Positions 9,746 through 21,360 of a DNA stretch of 35,666 nucleotides are shown here, piece by piece; within the stretch, counting starts at the first letter, position 1, and every line of letters starts with the position of its first letter. The DNA comes from Gnetum montanum (taxonomy: Eukaryota > Streptophyta > Gnetopsida > Gnetales > Gnetaceae). Under the pieces are notes generated by a model that did no database searches, was not told where the DNA came from, and saw only the letters and a list, made by a program, of their open reading frames with translations. A program made the translations under genes and the position numbers. Location of the stretch: contig MNCI01020249.1 in the NCBI GenBank assembly GCA_015680685.1, positions 146,525-182,190 on the forward strand, read 5' to 3'.

Positions 9746-10906
9746 TTAAATGTAGTATGGCTTCAAGTATAAATGGTTCACAAGATTTGCAAACTCTCTT
9801 CCATCAATGTCTGCCAGCTTGAAGGCTCCATTCTTGTAGGATTTTGTGACTACGAATGGACCTTCCCAGTTTGCCGAAAACTTGTCTACATGTTCATGCA
9901 CAGCTTTGAGGACTAGGTGCCCCTTTTTAATCAGTCATCGATGTAGGTCTACATGATGCTTTTGCCACTGCTTATCCTGATACTATTTGATGCGACCTAG
10001 TGTTTGTACAAGCTCTTCCTCTAGGGAGTCGAGGTTGATGATCCTTGACTAATTATTCTGGGCTTCATTTACGATGCTTGAAAGGATCATCCATAGTGAT
10101 GGAACCTACAATTCAAGAGGTAACATTGCTTTAGATCCGTAGACTAGGCTATAGGGAGCCTTACCTATAGCCTTCTTGCACATCGTACAATACGCCCACA
10201 GCACATACAAGATTTTCTCATGCCATCACCTCTTGTTGTTGCTAAGCATTCTTTTAAGAAAGTTGATGATGGCCTTATTTCTTGCTTCTGCCTGACCATT
10301 TGCCTATAGGTAGTATGGTGACGAGAAAGATTGCTTAATGCCAAGGTTGCTACAAAAGGTTCTGGTTTCTGCACTACTAAACTATGGTCCATTGTCTGTC
10401 ACAATAGTCATGGGAAGACCAAATCTTATTACGATGTTGTCTAGGATGAAGTGGCAAACCTATTGAGATGTAGTTTTCCTAACGGGAATAGCTTCTTCCC
10501 ACTTCATAAAGTACTCAGTGGCAATAATGATGAAGTTATGCCTTACAAAAGACTTAGGTGTTATGGGTCCTATGATATCTAGTCCCCATCATTGGAATGG
10601 TCATGTGATCTGCGTAGTGTTCAACTCAGTAGGTGACACGTGTATAAGGTTTGCATGTCATTGGCATGTGTCACACGTTTTGACTTTAGCAAAGAAATCT
10701 CCTTCCATGCAAGGCCAGTAATACCCTAGGCATCTGATCTTAGTTGCCATGGCCCTGGGAGCTATGTGTCCTCCACATAGTCCTTCATAGACCTTGCTAA
10801 TGATTTTTGGTACCTCCTCCCCACCAACGCAAGTTAGCAGTATCCCATCAAAGGAGCGCTTACATAAGGTATTATCTCCTATGAGGACATACTACCATGC
10901 TTGCTT
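9746..10906 (-). pseudogene. gypsy integrase, frame intact but stop-riddled
   Basis: 387 codons keep phase from the end of the RNase H frame to the pol stop (TAA, 9748-9746). The zinc-binding part retains GGH and KTCDTCQ, but its first His is Tyr (VYEG). The rve core keeps all three catalytic acids: GLDIIGP, VTDNGP and GQAEARNK (about 10290-10590). The C-terminal GPY/F module ANWEGPFVV and the tail HLYLKPYYI close the protein. I count about 13 in-frame stops, all TAG or TGA, nearly all at positions where Gln or Arg is expected; examples are 10384-10382 in the catalytic Asp motif and 10306-10304 before ANGQAE. No indel is required. Confidence 0.92.
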
Positions 10907-11500
10907 TCAGATTGCATCCCTTTTGGCGGATGCCAAGCTGTGTGGGGGTTCACCATGCTGCAGGTAGGCTTTCACGTTAGCATACCACTCTTGGGTGTTG
11001 GTAGTGCTTACAAAGGCCACATGTACTACTTGGGTGATAGGGTCTATGCATTCTATTATCGAAGAAGGGAAAGATTCAAACAGGTGTGGAGGCACGTTTA
11101 ACTCTAGCGTAGCTAAGGCATTGGCTATGGTGTTTTCATTGCATGGCACATGCTGGATGTCTATCATGGTAAACTATTTTAACAAGTTTTTGGCCAAATC
11201 ATAGTAAGCCTATAAATGCGAATCTTTACAGGCATAGACTTCAATGATTTGATTGACAACAAGTTGAGAATCACCTCGGATTGCCAAATGTTAAAGTTTT
11301 AATTACTGGGCTACTAAGATGCCTCTAAGGAGTCCTTCGTACTCAACTACATTGTTCGTACAAGGGAATATGAAGCGGTATGCAAACGTTGCATGTCCCT
11401 CTAGGGGAATGTAATGACAGCAGTAGCACTACCACCTCGCATGGTTGAGGCACCATTCAAATGTAAAATGGCCTTGACATGCAATGGCACAAGGTTGATG
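10907..11500 (-). pseudogene. additional RNase H domain of gypsy pol
   Basis: The C-terminal half reads IDIQHVPCNENTIANALATL and NVPPHLFESF, the typical end of the RNase HI-like domain placed between the RT-RNase H and integrase in plant Tat-type elements. Upstream pieces include NNVVEYEGLL and HLAIRGDSQLVVNQI (about 11255-11350), and LHLNGAS near 11450. The first and last catalytic Asp positions (usually DGAS and ADALA) are both Asn here, each a G-to-A change. One net indel near 11400, in a run of C, shifts the frame; stops at Gln positions are TAG or TAA. Confidence 0.85.
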
Positions 11501-12117
11501 TTGCCAACATGTTCATTAGAGAATTTAGGTTCTATGGTTGCTTAATTGTCAATGGGTGAGGTTGCAAGCTGCATAGCTATCGTTTGTCCTTTCGTTGACG
11601 ATTGGGCCACATAGTGTAAATTGAATTTCGCTGTTACTTATTTCCATTGGGCTATCCTGATACTTTCATATAAGTTGTTCATGATAGCTTGAAGTAAGTT
11701 TCTTTTGCATATAATGTTCACTTGGCTATGGAATAGGTAGTGTCTCCACTTTTTTAGCACGAACACTAGCGAGAGACAATTCCTTTCCACTTCATTGTAT
11801 TTGGCTTCATATGTGATTAATGCATGGCTCAAGTACTAGACTGGGATTTTAGGGCCGTCTTCTCTTTTTTGCAATAATAGTCCTACGATAGATGTGTCCA
11901 AGGTGGAAAGGTAGATGTAGAAAGGCTTATCCCTCTATGGTGGGTAAACAGTTGGGAGGTGTAAAAGCTCTTTCTTCAAGTCATTGAAGGCTTGTTGACA
12001 CTAGGTTGTCTACTCAAACTTAACCCCTTTCTTTAGTAAGTGTCGCATGGGGTGTAACTTGTCAGTCAAACTTGCTATAAACCTTCTAATGAACTATATT
12101 CTACCTTGCAACCAGCA
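11501..12117 (-). pseudogene. gypsy RT-linked RNase H
   Basis: The frame at 11638-11832 reads SHALITYEAKYNEVERNCLS, then LVFVLKKWRHYLF, matching the RNase H tether after gypsy RT (YS.IE+.CLALVFA.KK.RHYL). Upstream, near 12040-12117, FIRRFIASLTDKLHPM marks the RT connection. The segment between is broken by stops. The ancestral role was removal of template RNA. Confidence 0.8.
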
Positions 12118-12940
12118 TCATTCTTTAAGGTTAGTAGGGAGTGCTAGGTTAACAATGGCCTTAACTTTGTCAAGGTCCACTCGTATTCCAACCTTCGATA
12201 CTACAAACCCTAGCATGCATTCAGTTTTTATGTCAAAAACACACTTATTTAGATTAAGATGCAAGTCATGCCTATGACAACGCTTAAGGACTACCTTTAG
12301 ATCTACGAGATGATCGATAGCCATCTTAAACTTGACTGCTATGTCATTCACGTAATCATTGAGTCTCTCTAGGAGGTAGTCAATAAATATGTAGGTCATG
12401 GATCATTGATAAGTTGCTCCAACATTCTTTAAATCAAAGGGAATCATAGTGTAAAAAAAGGTTCCCCAAGGGGTCGTGAATGTAGTTGTCAACTGATGCT
12501 CTAGGTTGATGTGAATTTGATTGTAACCCAAGATCCCATCCATAAAGGATAATAACGCATGACCAGTCGTAGTGTCATTAAGTTGGTTGATACTCGGCAA
12601 CATGAAGTCATATTTAATTATTTCTTTGTTCAGATCCCAAAAGTCTATATAGGTTCATATACCTCCCATTTTCTTAGAGACTACAACGATGTTTGATACC
12701 CATTCCGAGTAATCGACCACGCGATTGAAGCCTACTTGGTATAACTTGGTGATTTTGTCACGTACGGCTAGTGCAATTTTTGGTTTAATTTTTTGAGCCT
12801 TTTGTTTAACCGGTTTGACACATGGGTCCAATACAATGTTATGTTGTATTAGCCATGGGTCTAAGCCCAGCATGTCATTGTAAGACCATGTGAATACTTT
12901 GATGTTGTCTTGAAGGACTCTGGATACATCCTTTTGCATA
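12118..12940 (-). pseudogene. gypsy reverse transcriptase
   Basis: In order: VFTWSYNDMLGLDPWL (pre-RT segment of Tat-type pol), EWVSNIVVVSKKMGG, then after a TGA the IDFWDLNKE motif, GHALLSFMDGILGYNQI with the first catalytic Asp, TTPWGTFFYTMIPFDLKNVGATYQ, and the catalytic loop at 12354-12343. That loop reads YVND rather than YVDD, so one metal-binding Asp is lost by a G-to-A change. After that, LNLNKCVFDI and LALPTNLKE follow. The coding sequence begins abruptly at about 12940, where it fuses to LTR sequence; protease and gag are missing. Confidence 0.92.
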
Positions 12941-13358
12941 GTGTAGCACCTTACACTAACTAAATCTTGACTTGTCTTTGCAATCACTTTGCCACTTCGC
13001 ACTTGGATGCTTGAGCAGTGATCTTTCAAAGCTTGCTACACTACATAGCGCAGCATAGCATAGTAGACTTCTTCACTAGAAAACTTTCCAAATTTTTTTG
13101 CTCATCCCAAACACTTTCGGCAACTCCTAGCATAGTTTCTGGGTAGACTATCAGCCGGGTCAATTGTCTAGTTGGGTAGGCCGAAGAGTCCATCGGGCCT
13201 ATTAGCTCTGGAGATAGAAAACTTGCTGCACTTGACAATCCAACCTTAATGCCTACATTTTCCTACTGAACTATCATGACGCTACACTTGTGGAAGTCCC
13301 TGCCTAAATCCCAATACCCTGCTGAAGCATGAGGGTCCTAAAATTTTATGGTGTTTCA
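12941..13358 (-). repeat. second LTR copy, truncated (418 bp of U3)
   Basis: Aligns by eye with 7530-7949 along its whole length, for example GCACTTGGATGCTTGAG, CTCATCCCAAACA and CATCGGGCCTATTAGCTCTGG. Both copies end in GGTGTTTCA. It is the outer part of the 5' LTR of the pol-bearing unit. The rest of the LTR, TATA box, primer site, gag and protease are deleted up to the RT, with the junction near 12940. Confidence 0.88.
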
Positions 13359-15769
13359 CCGAATCCTTAATTTCCTCTAATGCCAACTCATTGCCCTCAT
13401 TAACCTTTTATAATTATTAAGAGCAACATTTCAGAATTCATGGTTACATCCTTGCATATTCATTGAACATCCATTATTATAGTAATTGATTTTTTAAGAA
13501 TTCCAGAAAGAACAAATAGATGCAAGATTAACTTGTAACGATAGTTTTTTCTTTATCCTAAGATTCTAATCTTGTTTTGAGATGGAGCTTATATTCTTAT
13601 TTTTCTGTAAACCTTTTTGCAATTAGCCAATTACACACATTCGTTTTTATTGATGTTTCAAGTATATATTTTTATTTCTTTTAAAACATTTCTAGTTGCA
13701 TAGATTCATTATTTTTGAGTCTCAGTACCAGACAGGATAAATTATACAACCAAAGTTAATCTGCTAGTTAGATAATGATGTTTTTCTTTTCTTGTTATTG
13801 GGGGATTTTTTTTTTTAATTTTATTTCTCTGAATATCATTATGTAAATTTATTGCAATATACACCAGTTGTGGTTTTGTTTCATAGAGGCATTTCAAAAT
13901 ATGTTAAATTTTTCATTATCTATATTAAATGTAAATTTAATTTTTATAAATCGTCTATCCATTAACCTTAACAAAAGTACAGAATAGGATACTTATGTTC
14001 ATTGCCACTTAAAGTTTCTTGATATCATCCTGATTCTCAAGTGTCCAAAAATGTCTATTACCATTTGTTTATAAATCTTCTGATTGTTTACCAAGATATG
14101 CATCATTTATGGTTCTCTTTGTTCTAAATTTCCAAAATACTGGTTCAAACCAGGTTGATAGGTTGGTGACTCTCACAAGAAATTTTCTTTACCTTGACAT
14201 TTAACATGGGATCTAATTTTCATGGTACGACTTTCTTTCTAATAGTTTTAGAAGATTTAGGTTTTAAGTTAATACTATTATCATAAATCTCATCTTGCAT
14301 CTCTAAGAACTTCTATTTAAAATATTCTAAGCATTCATCTATGATTAAATAAAATAATATAAAACCATATCATGTGATTTACAATTTCATTCAATAAAGG
14401 ATTATTATCCAAGTCTTGATGTTCATCTTATCACACAGGGGGCCTTGAGTATAGCAAATTAGAATGATATATATTGCATGTCAGCCTAATTCTCATGATA
14501 TGTATAAAGTGATTAAAAATTTACAAGTAAATGTATAACCATAGAAGACTCCATAAACATAAAAATATAGAGCAATGACCCCTCAAGAAGGGAAAGTAAA
14601 ATAAAAAATAGAAGGAAACTTAAAGGAGGGAACATGAAGAAGGAGAGAGAAGATAAGTCAAAGTCGATCCCTATTACCATTTGGCATCCATCTCTCATGT
14701 GTCCCCCCTCATGTGTTGGGACCACTCCAAAGCCATGTGTCCTGTGGAGAAGCATTGGGACCACGTGGGTCATCTAACCTCCACTTAGAATCTTATCAAA
14801 ATGTAATTTGCAACCTTATTAATAGCTAATCCTGCTCTATTCTTGGGTCAAGTAACCCAATCATGGTTTAGCAAACCATCCTCTAAAAGCTATATGAGCT
14901 ATGTAACTATTGTATCAATATCAATCAAGAGAATACTTCATCAAGAGAAGAAAAAATAAGAGAGAGTTAAGAGATTCAAGAAGAGAGAACTCCCCAATAT
15001 GTCGAATGTACTTCTAAGAACCTCCACCTCCAATCATGTTATCTTATGAGAGAACATGAGGAATTTCTTCACCATTTTGCAATAGAAATAAGAATTCCAT
15101 AAGCACCTCATCACCATGGTTTTATCTATAAAAGAGTTTAATAGTTCAGAGAGCACATAAAGCACCTCCTCTAAAGGTAATTTTTTTTATGCTATTTATT
15201 CAAGCTAGCACCTCTCTTTGAAGTTTCATTATTTTGATCCTCTCTCTCTCTCTAGTTGAATGTTGAATGAATAGATCTCTCTCTCTCATGTTTGTCAAGA
15301 AGGAAATCAAAATAGTAGTTTTATCAATTTTAGCACTTGATTTGTTTCATCTATTTCATTTGATTTCATTGTATTAGGCATACCATCATTTCATCCTTAT
15401 TTCAACTTTATGTCAACCCATCAAATATAAACCTAAAAAATCCAAGTTCCACAAAACCAAGACTCCCTCAAAGTAATTTCAAAATAAGTAAAAGATAATC
15501 CTCACAATTTGTGAAGTATTTCTGAGGACTTTATATGCATTCTCATTGTTAAAAACTTATTCAAGCATGAAGCCAAGTTATCTACTCATCTCAAAACCAT
15601 TTGCCTATAGGAATTCATCTCATGTGATCAAATAAATATGTTTGAAGCCTCATTCTAGCTCATGCTACATTATATTAGAGGCCAAAACATCATCCACAAC
15701 CTGAATCTTTCATTACACTTATCAAAATCCTTTTAAATCTTAATCTATGACATGCAATCTCATTTTCTA

Positions 15770-16300
15770 GCAAAATGACAAGCTGACTATGATCCCTAGT
15801 CAACTCATGGCATACTTAGAATTAAAATTTCTTTATTTTTAGTGACCATGACCTCACCATGAATCATGATACTACAAAACAATATTCTCATAACTCATGG
15901 TCCATCACATCTTAGCATAGAAGCCAAAAGTAATAAAAGGATACCTCTACAAGTAACAACAACCTAACCACAATCCACGGTCAAGCTACCATGAGCTCAC
16001 CACAACTCCTAATCTTTTCATATCAAAGGTAGAGGTAGAAGGTAACAAATATACACCAATAGAAATATTCATGACCTAACCATAATTTTTAGTCAAGTAA
16101 TCATAGCCTCATCACAACATATGATGAGGTAACTGCTAGCTAGCAATAAATCATGGTTAAGGTAGAATCATACTAGAAGCCAAGAAAAACACTGTAGTAG
16201 TTCCAAAAGTAACCATGACCTATGCTTAGGTAGCATAAGATAACTATGAGTCCACCACAACTCATGATCTATAAAACAATGACCAAGCCACTACTCGTGG
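15770..16300. repeat. degenerate CATGACCTCACCACAACTCATG-like repeats
   Basis: Related blocks recur about every 100 bases: ACCATGACCTCACCATGAATC (about 15843), CTACCATGAGCTCACCACAACTC (about 15987), CATAGCCTCATCACAACATATG (about 16107) and CTATGAGTCCACCACAACTCATG (about 16244). Each is accompanied by a word like GGTCAAG or AGTCAAG. They look like an old, strongly decayed tandem array. Confidence 0.45.
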
Positions 16301-17403
16301 TAAACTTTTCAAGTGAGTTTTCAACTAAGGCTAGCTAACCTCATAAGCTTAAAGGAACCTTACTTCCACTGCACCTAACATGTGACAATAAGAGTTTTGG
16401 TAGATGAGTAAAATTCTAAGCTCTTTGAATAGCTACACCAAAGTAGAATTTCATTTAATAAAATTAAAATTAGAACAACATTGAAACAAGAATAGTCTTG
16501 TTAAATTAATTTATGAAAAAACTTAAAGAATTTGGCAAGCAAAGTCCTTTTAGCTCTTTAATGTACTAGGAAATGGTTAGAAGCACTTATCATAATACAA
16601 TAATCATGCATCATTTACATTATTATGCTAATCATTTTACATGTTTTTCCATAACATGATACGTTTATGGAGGAAGTGGTCTGAGTTACTTAAATGCCAA
16701 ATGATTCAAAAATAAGTAATTTATTATTACAATTTATCCTAACTATAAATGATAGAAATAGATGTCAAAAAGGATATTTAGTCTTTATTATTGATCAAAC
16801 TCAAACTATAATGAAATCCATTATGTCAATCATTAGTTCACAATCACTCTAATACTTTTACAACACTTCAAAATTATTTCTATCAATTAAACTATAAGAG
16901 TCTTTCTTAGATAAGAACTAACACAATAATGTATATTTCTACTTCATAAGTGGGATATTTGTAAGAAAATTCAAATTACATCAAAGAGGCCTCATCTACA
17001 TATCTTAAGATACCTTGACATAACCTTGTTAATGAGGCCTCACTAGCATGTCCTCATTAGCACAACCTCTATACTAACTCAATTTTGAATTTGATTTTTT
17101 TAGCATTTTTTCAATAAATATCATCTTAGCTTTTTATACACATATGACTTTTCATAACTCACAAAGGATGCATATCATTATAAGACTAATACACATATAA
17201 TTTTGATACATCACTATAGTTTTAAGTAGTGTCCACACCAAATTCCCTTCATTTAAAAAAATATTATAATGGAATTTCATGTTATAACATAAAAGTTTAC
17301 ATTGGTTTAATTATTTAACTTAAATTTTTTAAAAATGTTTTAAAGCTTTTTTATAGAAGATATTTATCTTGGGTCAGAAAAACTTGAAGTTATCTCCTCA
17401 AGT

Positions 17404-17570
17404 AAGTATTTAGACATCTTAGTTTCAAATAGATATTCTTGGTAAGATTGTATTGCTTAGAAGGTATCAAACAGTTTGCATGCTTTTAAGTATTTAGGCC
17501 TTATAGTTTCAAATAGATATTCTTAGTAAGATTGTATTTCTTAGAGCGTCTCAAATAGTATGCATGCTTT
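17404..17570. repeat. 84-bp tandem duplication
   Basis: Copy 1 (17404-17487) and copy 2 (17488-17570) both run from AAGTATTTAG through AGTTTCAAATAGATATTCTT and GTAAGATTGTATT to GCATGCTTT, with roughly ten differences by eye. No coding role is evident. Confidence 0.85.
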
Positions 17571-19113
17571 ACATTCAGTTCATAGTAAATGTGCACATGG
17601 ACAAATATGTGCATGGAATATTCACAAGAAAATGTATAATCAACTTGTTCAACTAGTTCTATTATACAGTTATGAAAACTTAGGGATCCAGTTTACTTAT
17701 AGTGCATTGGATATGTTTGGAATATGTCTAAAAATAATTTTTTTATAGGAATTTTAGGTAAAGGCCAAAACTCCATATGACATTTTATTAGCAAAATCAT
17801 ATATGCTACTTATAGAAATTTGAGCTCTTCAAAACTTTCTACAATTTTATAAAAATATGCTTACTATGTTTGGTATCCACCTACCTACAAAATTTTATAA
17901 GGTGACTTAGGAAAAAGGATGGTTCAATTATGGGGAAAATGGTTTCAAAAATGGAATATTAAATATAAAGATTTAAATTTAAGCTTTACTGATCTGAAAA
18001 CATGGATCAAATAGAAGTCATTGATGCACATGTGGGAACAACCATGTTGAAAAAATCAATTTTATTTGTAACAAATCAAAGGAAGATCCTTACTAGAAAT
18101 ACCTACTTATTTATCTACCACCATTTCATTGCAAAGTAAGATAGTAATCATACATGCTCATGTGGGATCTCACCATCTATTAATTAAAATAGGGAGATGG
18201 ATCAATCTTCAAAGAGAATAATGAATCTGTAAATTTTGTATACTTCCAATAGTAGAAGTTGAACAGCATGTCTTACTAAATTATCTTTTCTTTAATTCTT
18301 TTATATTTAAATATAGTATTTAGGTAGCAACTTTACTATACTTGTTTGAGTTGGAGGTATCAACTTTGGATCATTTTCTTGATGAGGTATTCAAGACCCA
18401 TCTTGATCATATCAAATCCTTGTAAAAATAATATTTTTTTTGTCTTATAGACCCTTTGTGGTCTCACAAGGATGTAATTAAACATTTTCATTTTCAAAAA
18501 TTTATTTTTAATTCTATTTTTTAAATAATAGAATTAAATTATAACATTACTAAAGTAGATACAATCTAATTGGTAAAGTATTTTGTTAAAATTTCATATT
18601 CTTTGCTTCTTTCTAGTATTTATTCTCAATTATATATCTTTTATCTCTTTAATGATAGAATGTTAAAATCTAATTAAGTCTACTGATACCAATCCTAAGC
18701 CTAGATACAAAAGGAGGAGGATTAGTACTAGGTTGATAGCCAATTGTAAATCCTTACCAAATCTAATGATAAGCTTTTTTTTAGGTTTTTTAGATGCTAG
18801 CAAGGGCATTCCCCAAATGCAATGTGCATTAATCAAGATATGGAAAAAAACAATCGAAGATGATTTGAAAAAATGATAAGCAAACAAAGATCTAGCTCTC
18901 CATAAATGCAAATGACCAAAAAAGACTCATGTAGCCAACCCCATTTTCTTGGAACAAGGCTAGGATGATGATGATAAATGTTGAAATCCAATTATCATTA
19001 GAAGTTTTATTCTCATTAGATGTTTTATTACCATGAATAGCTTATCATGCTTATTTTTACTTAATATCATGCATTTATGAATATATAACTATGTTCATGC
19101 AACATTTAGAATT

Positions 19114-19118
19114 CTATG
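19114..19118. repeat. target-site duplication, left copy (CTATG)
   Basis: CTATG directly precedes TGATGAG of the left LTR and is repeated at 27637-27641 directly after CTCATCA of the right LTR. Gypsy elements make 5-bp duplications, so both ends belong to one insertion. Confidence 0.9.
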
Positions 19119-20315
19119 TGATGAGTGGAGAGGTACCCCTACACTCAACCATATGAAACGAGAGCATGCGCGATCCGGTCGAACTCCACAGACTAAATGC
19201 CTACACACCCCATGGAACACTTAGGGTTAATCATTCGTTATCTTCCCAGACTTACTTGTAGTTTTCATGGTGTATGGTTAAGTACGTCCAAGGTATATGA
19301 TTTTTATGGTCTTTTATGGTTTTATGTCTTCTATGCTAAAGAGTGAAGGGTTGAGAAACTAACTAATTCTAACTAATGAACTAAGTCTAAATTAACTAGC
19401 GTCAGCATCCATTTCCACCTACTGTACACACCCTGAACTATGCAACTGTGGCTACCAAATGCTAATCGTTACTGGGATCACCACACGTAACGCACGTGCT
19501 CGAAGTGGTTGTACTGAGGCACTTAACTAGGAGGAAAGGGTTGAGAGAAGCTATCTAGCCTACATGCGATGAGCAGCCAGTTCCTTGACTAACCATACAC
19601 ATCTTCCATGCACGACTACCACTAGGATTACCAAGCATAGATCCTGGATACGCCACTAGGTTACCAAGTAGTCACACAAGATGCTCGTAATCAAGTCCTA
19701 CTTGTACTGTCCTAAACCGTCGGTGTGAGGCTAGAATGGAAACAGACACCGAAAGATTGTTGGGCAGCCACAGCTGACCCTGCCTTCGCTTGAGGGCAAG
19801 CTGGAAAAGGGAACGAAGGCAGAGTGCCTTGGATGGTTTGCACACAAATCAAACAAGGACTTCCCTGAGCGTAAGCTACGGCTAGCGCTGGGGTTATCGT
19901 GAACGAGGTAAACAGGATGTAAACGAAATGTAAACAGCAACACAAAAATGTAAATAGAGCATACTGAATTATAAATAAAGTGCAAACCGAGCTATATTGT
20001 ACACAAAGCATAAACCGAAGTAAATAATGTAAATAGGAGGCAATGAACTTTATTGTATTGTTTAATAAAAATGTATGCACCGGTCGAAGTGTAGCTGCAC
20101 GTGTGGATGGCAGGTCAAGCACTAAACCCCGGGATGATGTCTGAAGTGATGATGCAATAATGTGATGTGATGAACGTGAGAAATGCTTGGATGCCAACAG
20201 TCAGATGTGCCGAGTGCCCAAGGATTGCCAGTTCTATAATTTCTCAGAATTGCAAATGTCTCTAATTTTTGCCTCCAATTGCCCCCCCCCCCCTGATTTA
20301 TGTGAATTGACAAGG

Positions 20316-20323
20316 TATTTATA
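20316..20323 (-). promoter_or_regulatory. TATA box of the solo LTR
   Basis: Minus strand CCCTATAAATACC. It lies about 1.4 kb from the U3 end and 0.6 kb from the U5 end, similar in layout to the LTR at 6191-7949. A run of 12 C at 20282-20293 follows within the presumed transcript. Confidence 0.65.
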
Positions 20324-20689
20324 GGGTTGGGTCGTGCTCCAGCATAGAATTTCAGAATGGAATCAACAGCTGAGAGATGAGAGGAAAGTGGATCTGGTAA
20401 CATGTGTCCAATGGACAGTTGTGCTTGGGTTGGATGCGTGCTGGCGAGAGTTGGATGTGTGTCAGACAGTTGTGCACAATTTGGATGTGCGTCGGCAAGC
20501 TACGTTCTTGACTAGGTACATTGCATTTTACAATTTATGGGTTATTCAAGCCCATGAAAGTACATTTAATTTAAACATGAGGGCCTAACATGCCCACATA
20601 TGTCGATTTACAATGAAATGTACAACAAGAGAAATTTCACCCTCGTTTGCGTGAAACTTCTTTGTTCCTGAGTCTTTCTAAAATTTGCT

Positions 20690-21360
20690 GGAATGTTCTG
20701 AAAGTTGTTGATGCTGGTAATTCTCTGTCATTTTCTAAAATATTTCTGGAATTTTCTGGAAGTTGATGAAAGTTGCTGATGCTGGTAATTCTCTGCCATT
20801 TTCTGAAATATTTCTAGAATTTTCTGAAACTTCGATGAATAGTGTTTGCATGATGAATAGTATTCACGCAGTGAATAGTGTTTTATGCAGATGAATAGTG
20901 ATTAACGCAGTGAATAGTGTTTTACGCTGATGAATAGTATTTTACACTGATGAATAGTGATTACACAGTGAATAGTGTTTCACGTAGTGAACAGTGTTTT
21001 ACGCTGATGAATAGTGATTACGCATCCTTATGCTCTGTAGTGTAAGAAAATGTAGCCGTAGCCTAATCAACTGAAAATACCTCATTTAAGGCCCGAATTT
21101 TGATTTTCCAGAAGTTGCTAATGCTGAGGATCTTTTGCCATTTTCTGAAACCTTTCTGAATTTTCTGAAACTTCGATGAATAGTATTCACACAGTGAATA
21201 GTGTTTTACGCAGTGAATAATATTCACACGATGAATAGTGTTTGTGCAGTGAATAGTGTTTTACGCAGTGAATAGTATTTTGACACTGATGAATAGTGTT
21301 TACGCATCCTTACGCTATGCAGCGTAAAAAAATGTAGCCGCGGCGTAATCAACCAAAAAC
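20690..21360. repeat. tandem repeats in solo LTR U3: TGAATAGTG arrays in a ~285-bp duplication
   Basis: A roughly 285-bp unit is present twice. Each copy has TTTTCTGAAACTTCGATGAATAG, then an array of TGAATAGTGTTTTACGCAG-like units (20835-21015 and 21175-21305). Next come CGCATCCTTACGCT...GCAGCGTAA and CATTTAAGGCCCGAATTTTG (about 21085 and 21365). A partial third copy of the first block precedes at 20690-20770. All of this is upstream of the TATA box on the minus strand. Confidence 0.85.

Larger units (their letters stand above)
4501..13358 (-). mobile_element. Ty3/gypsy (Tat-like) composite: pol-LTR-gag in tandem
   Basis: Read on the minus strand from 13358, the block is: truncated LTR (12941-13358), RT, RNase H, integrase (pol stop 9746-9748), minisatellite, 3' UTR, polypurine tract (7950-7965), full LTR (about 6191-7949), primer binding site (6146-6164), leader and gag (5867 down to 4501). 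The central LTR therefore has a PPT on one side and a PBS on the other. It serves as the 3' LTR of one copy and the 5' LTR of the next. The first copy lost LTR-end, PBS, gag and protease; the second is cut inside gag. The Tat-like assignment rests on the primer-site sequence and the additional RNase H domain between RT and integrase. Confidence 0.85.
13359..19118. other. AT-rich DNA without recognisable genes
   Basis: About 5.8 kb with no protein domain on either strand. A stretch at 14700-14960 looks like a decayed LTR-type leader (AGCTATATGAGCTATGTAAC, then CAATATCAATCAAGAGAAT) followed by CT microsatellites at 15239-15255 and 15276-15290. This is only a resemblance. Degenerate repeats at 15770-16300 and a tandem duplication at 17404-17570 are listed separately. 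Confidence 0.55.

Noticed and set aside
4501-13029. Reassigned stop codons (TAG as Gln, TGA as Arg) to explain the long interrupted frames
   Set aside because: Nuclear genes of land plants use the standard code; catalytic residues are also lost, and the changes fit methyl-C deamination.
14513-14773. 86-codon minus frame with a hydrophobic middle
   Set aside because: Single short frame in AT-rich DNA with no recognisable motif.
19712-20197. 161-codon minus-strand frame with hydrophobic, Cys/Phe-rich stretches
   Set aside because: It lies wholly in the solo LTR R-U5 region; no domain, and the apparent membrane segments come from T-rich DNA.
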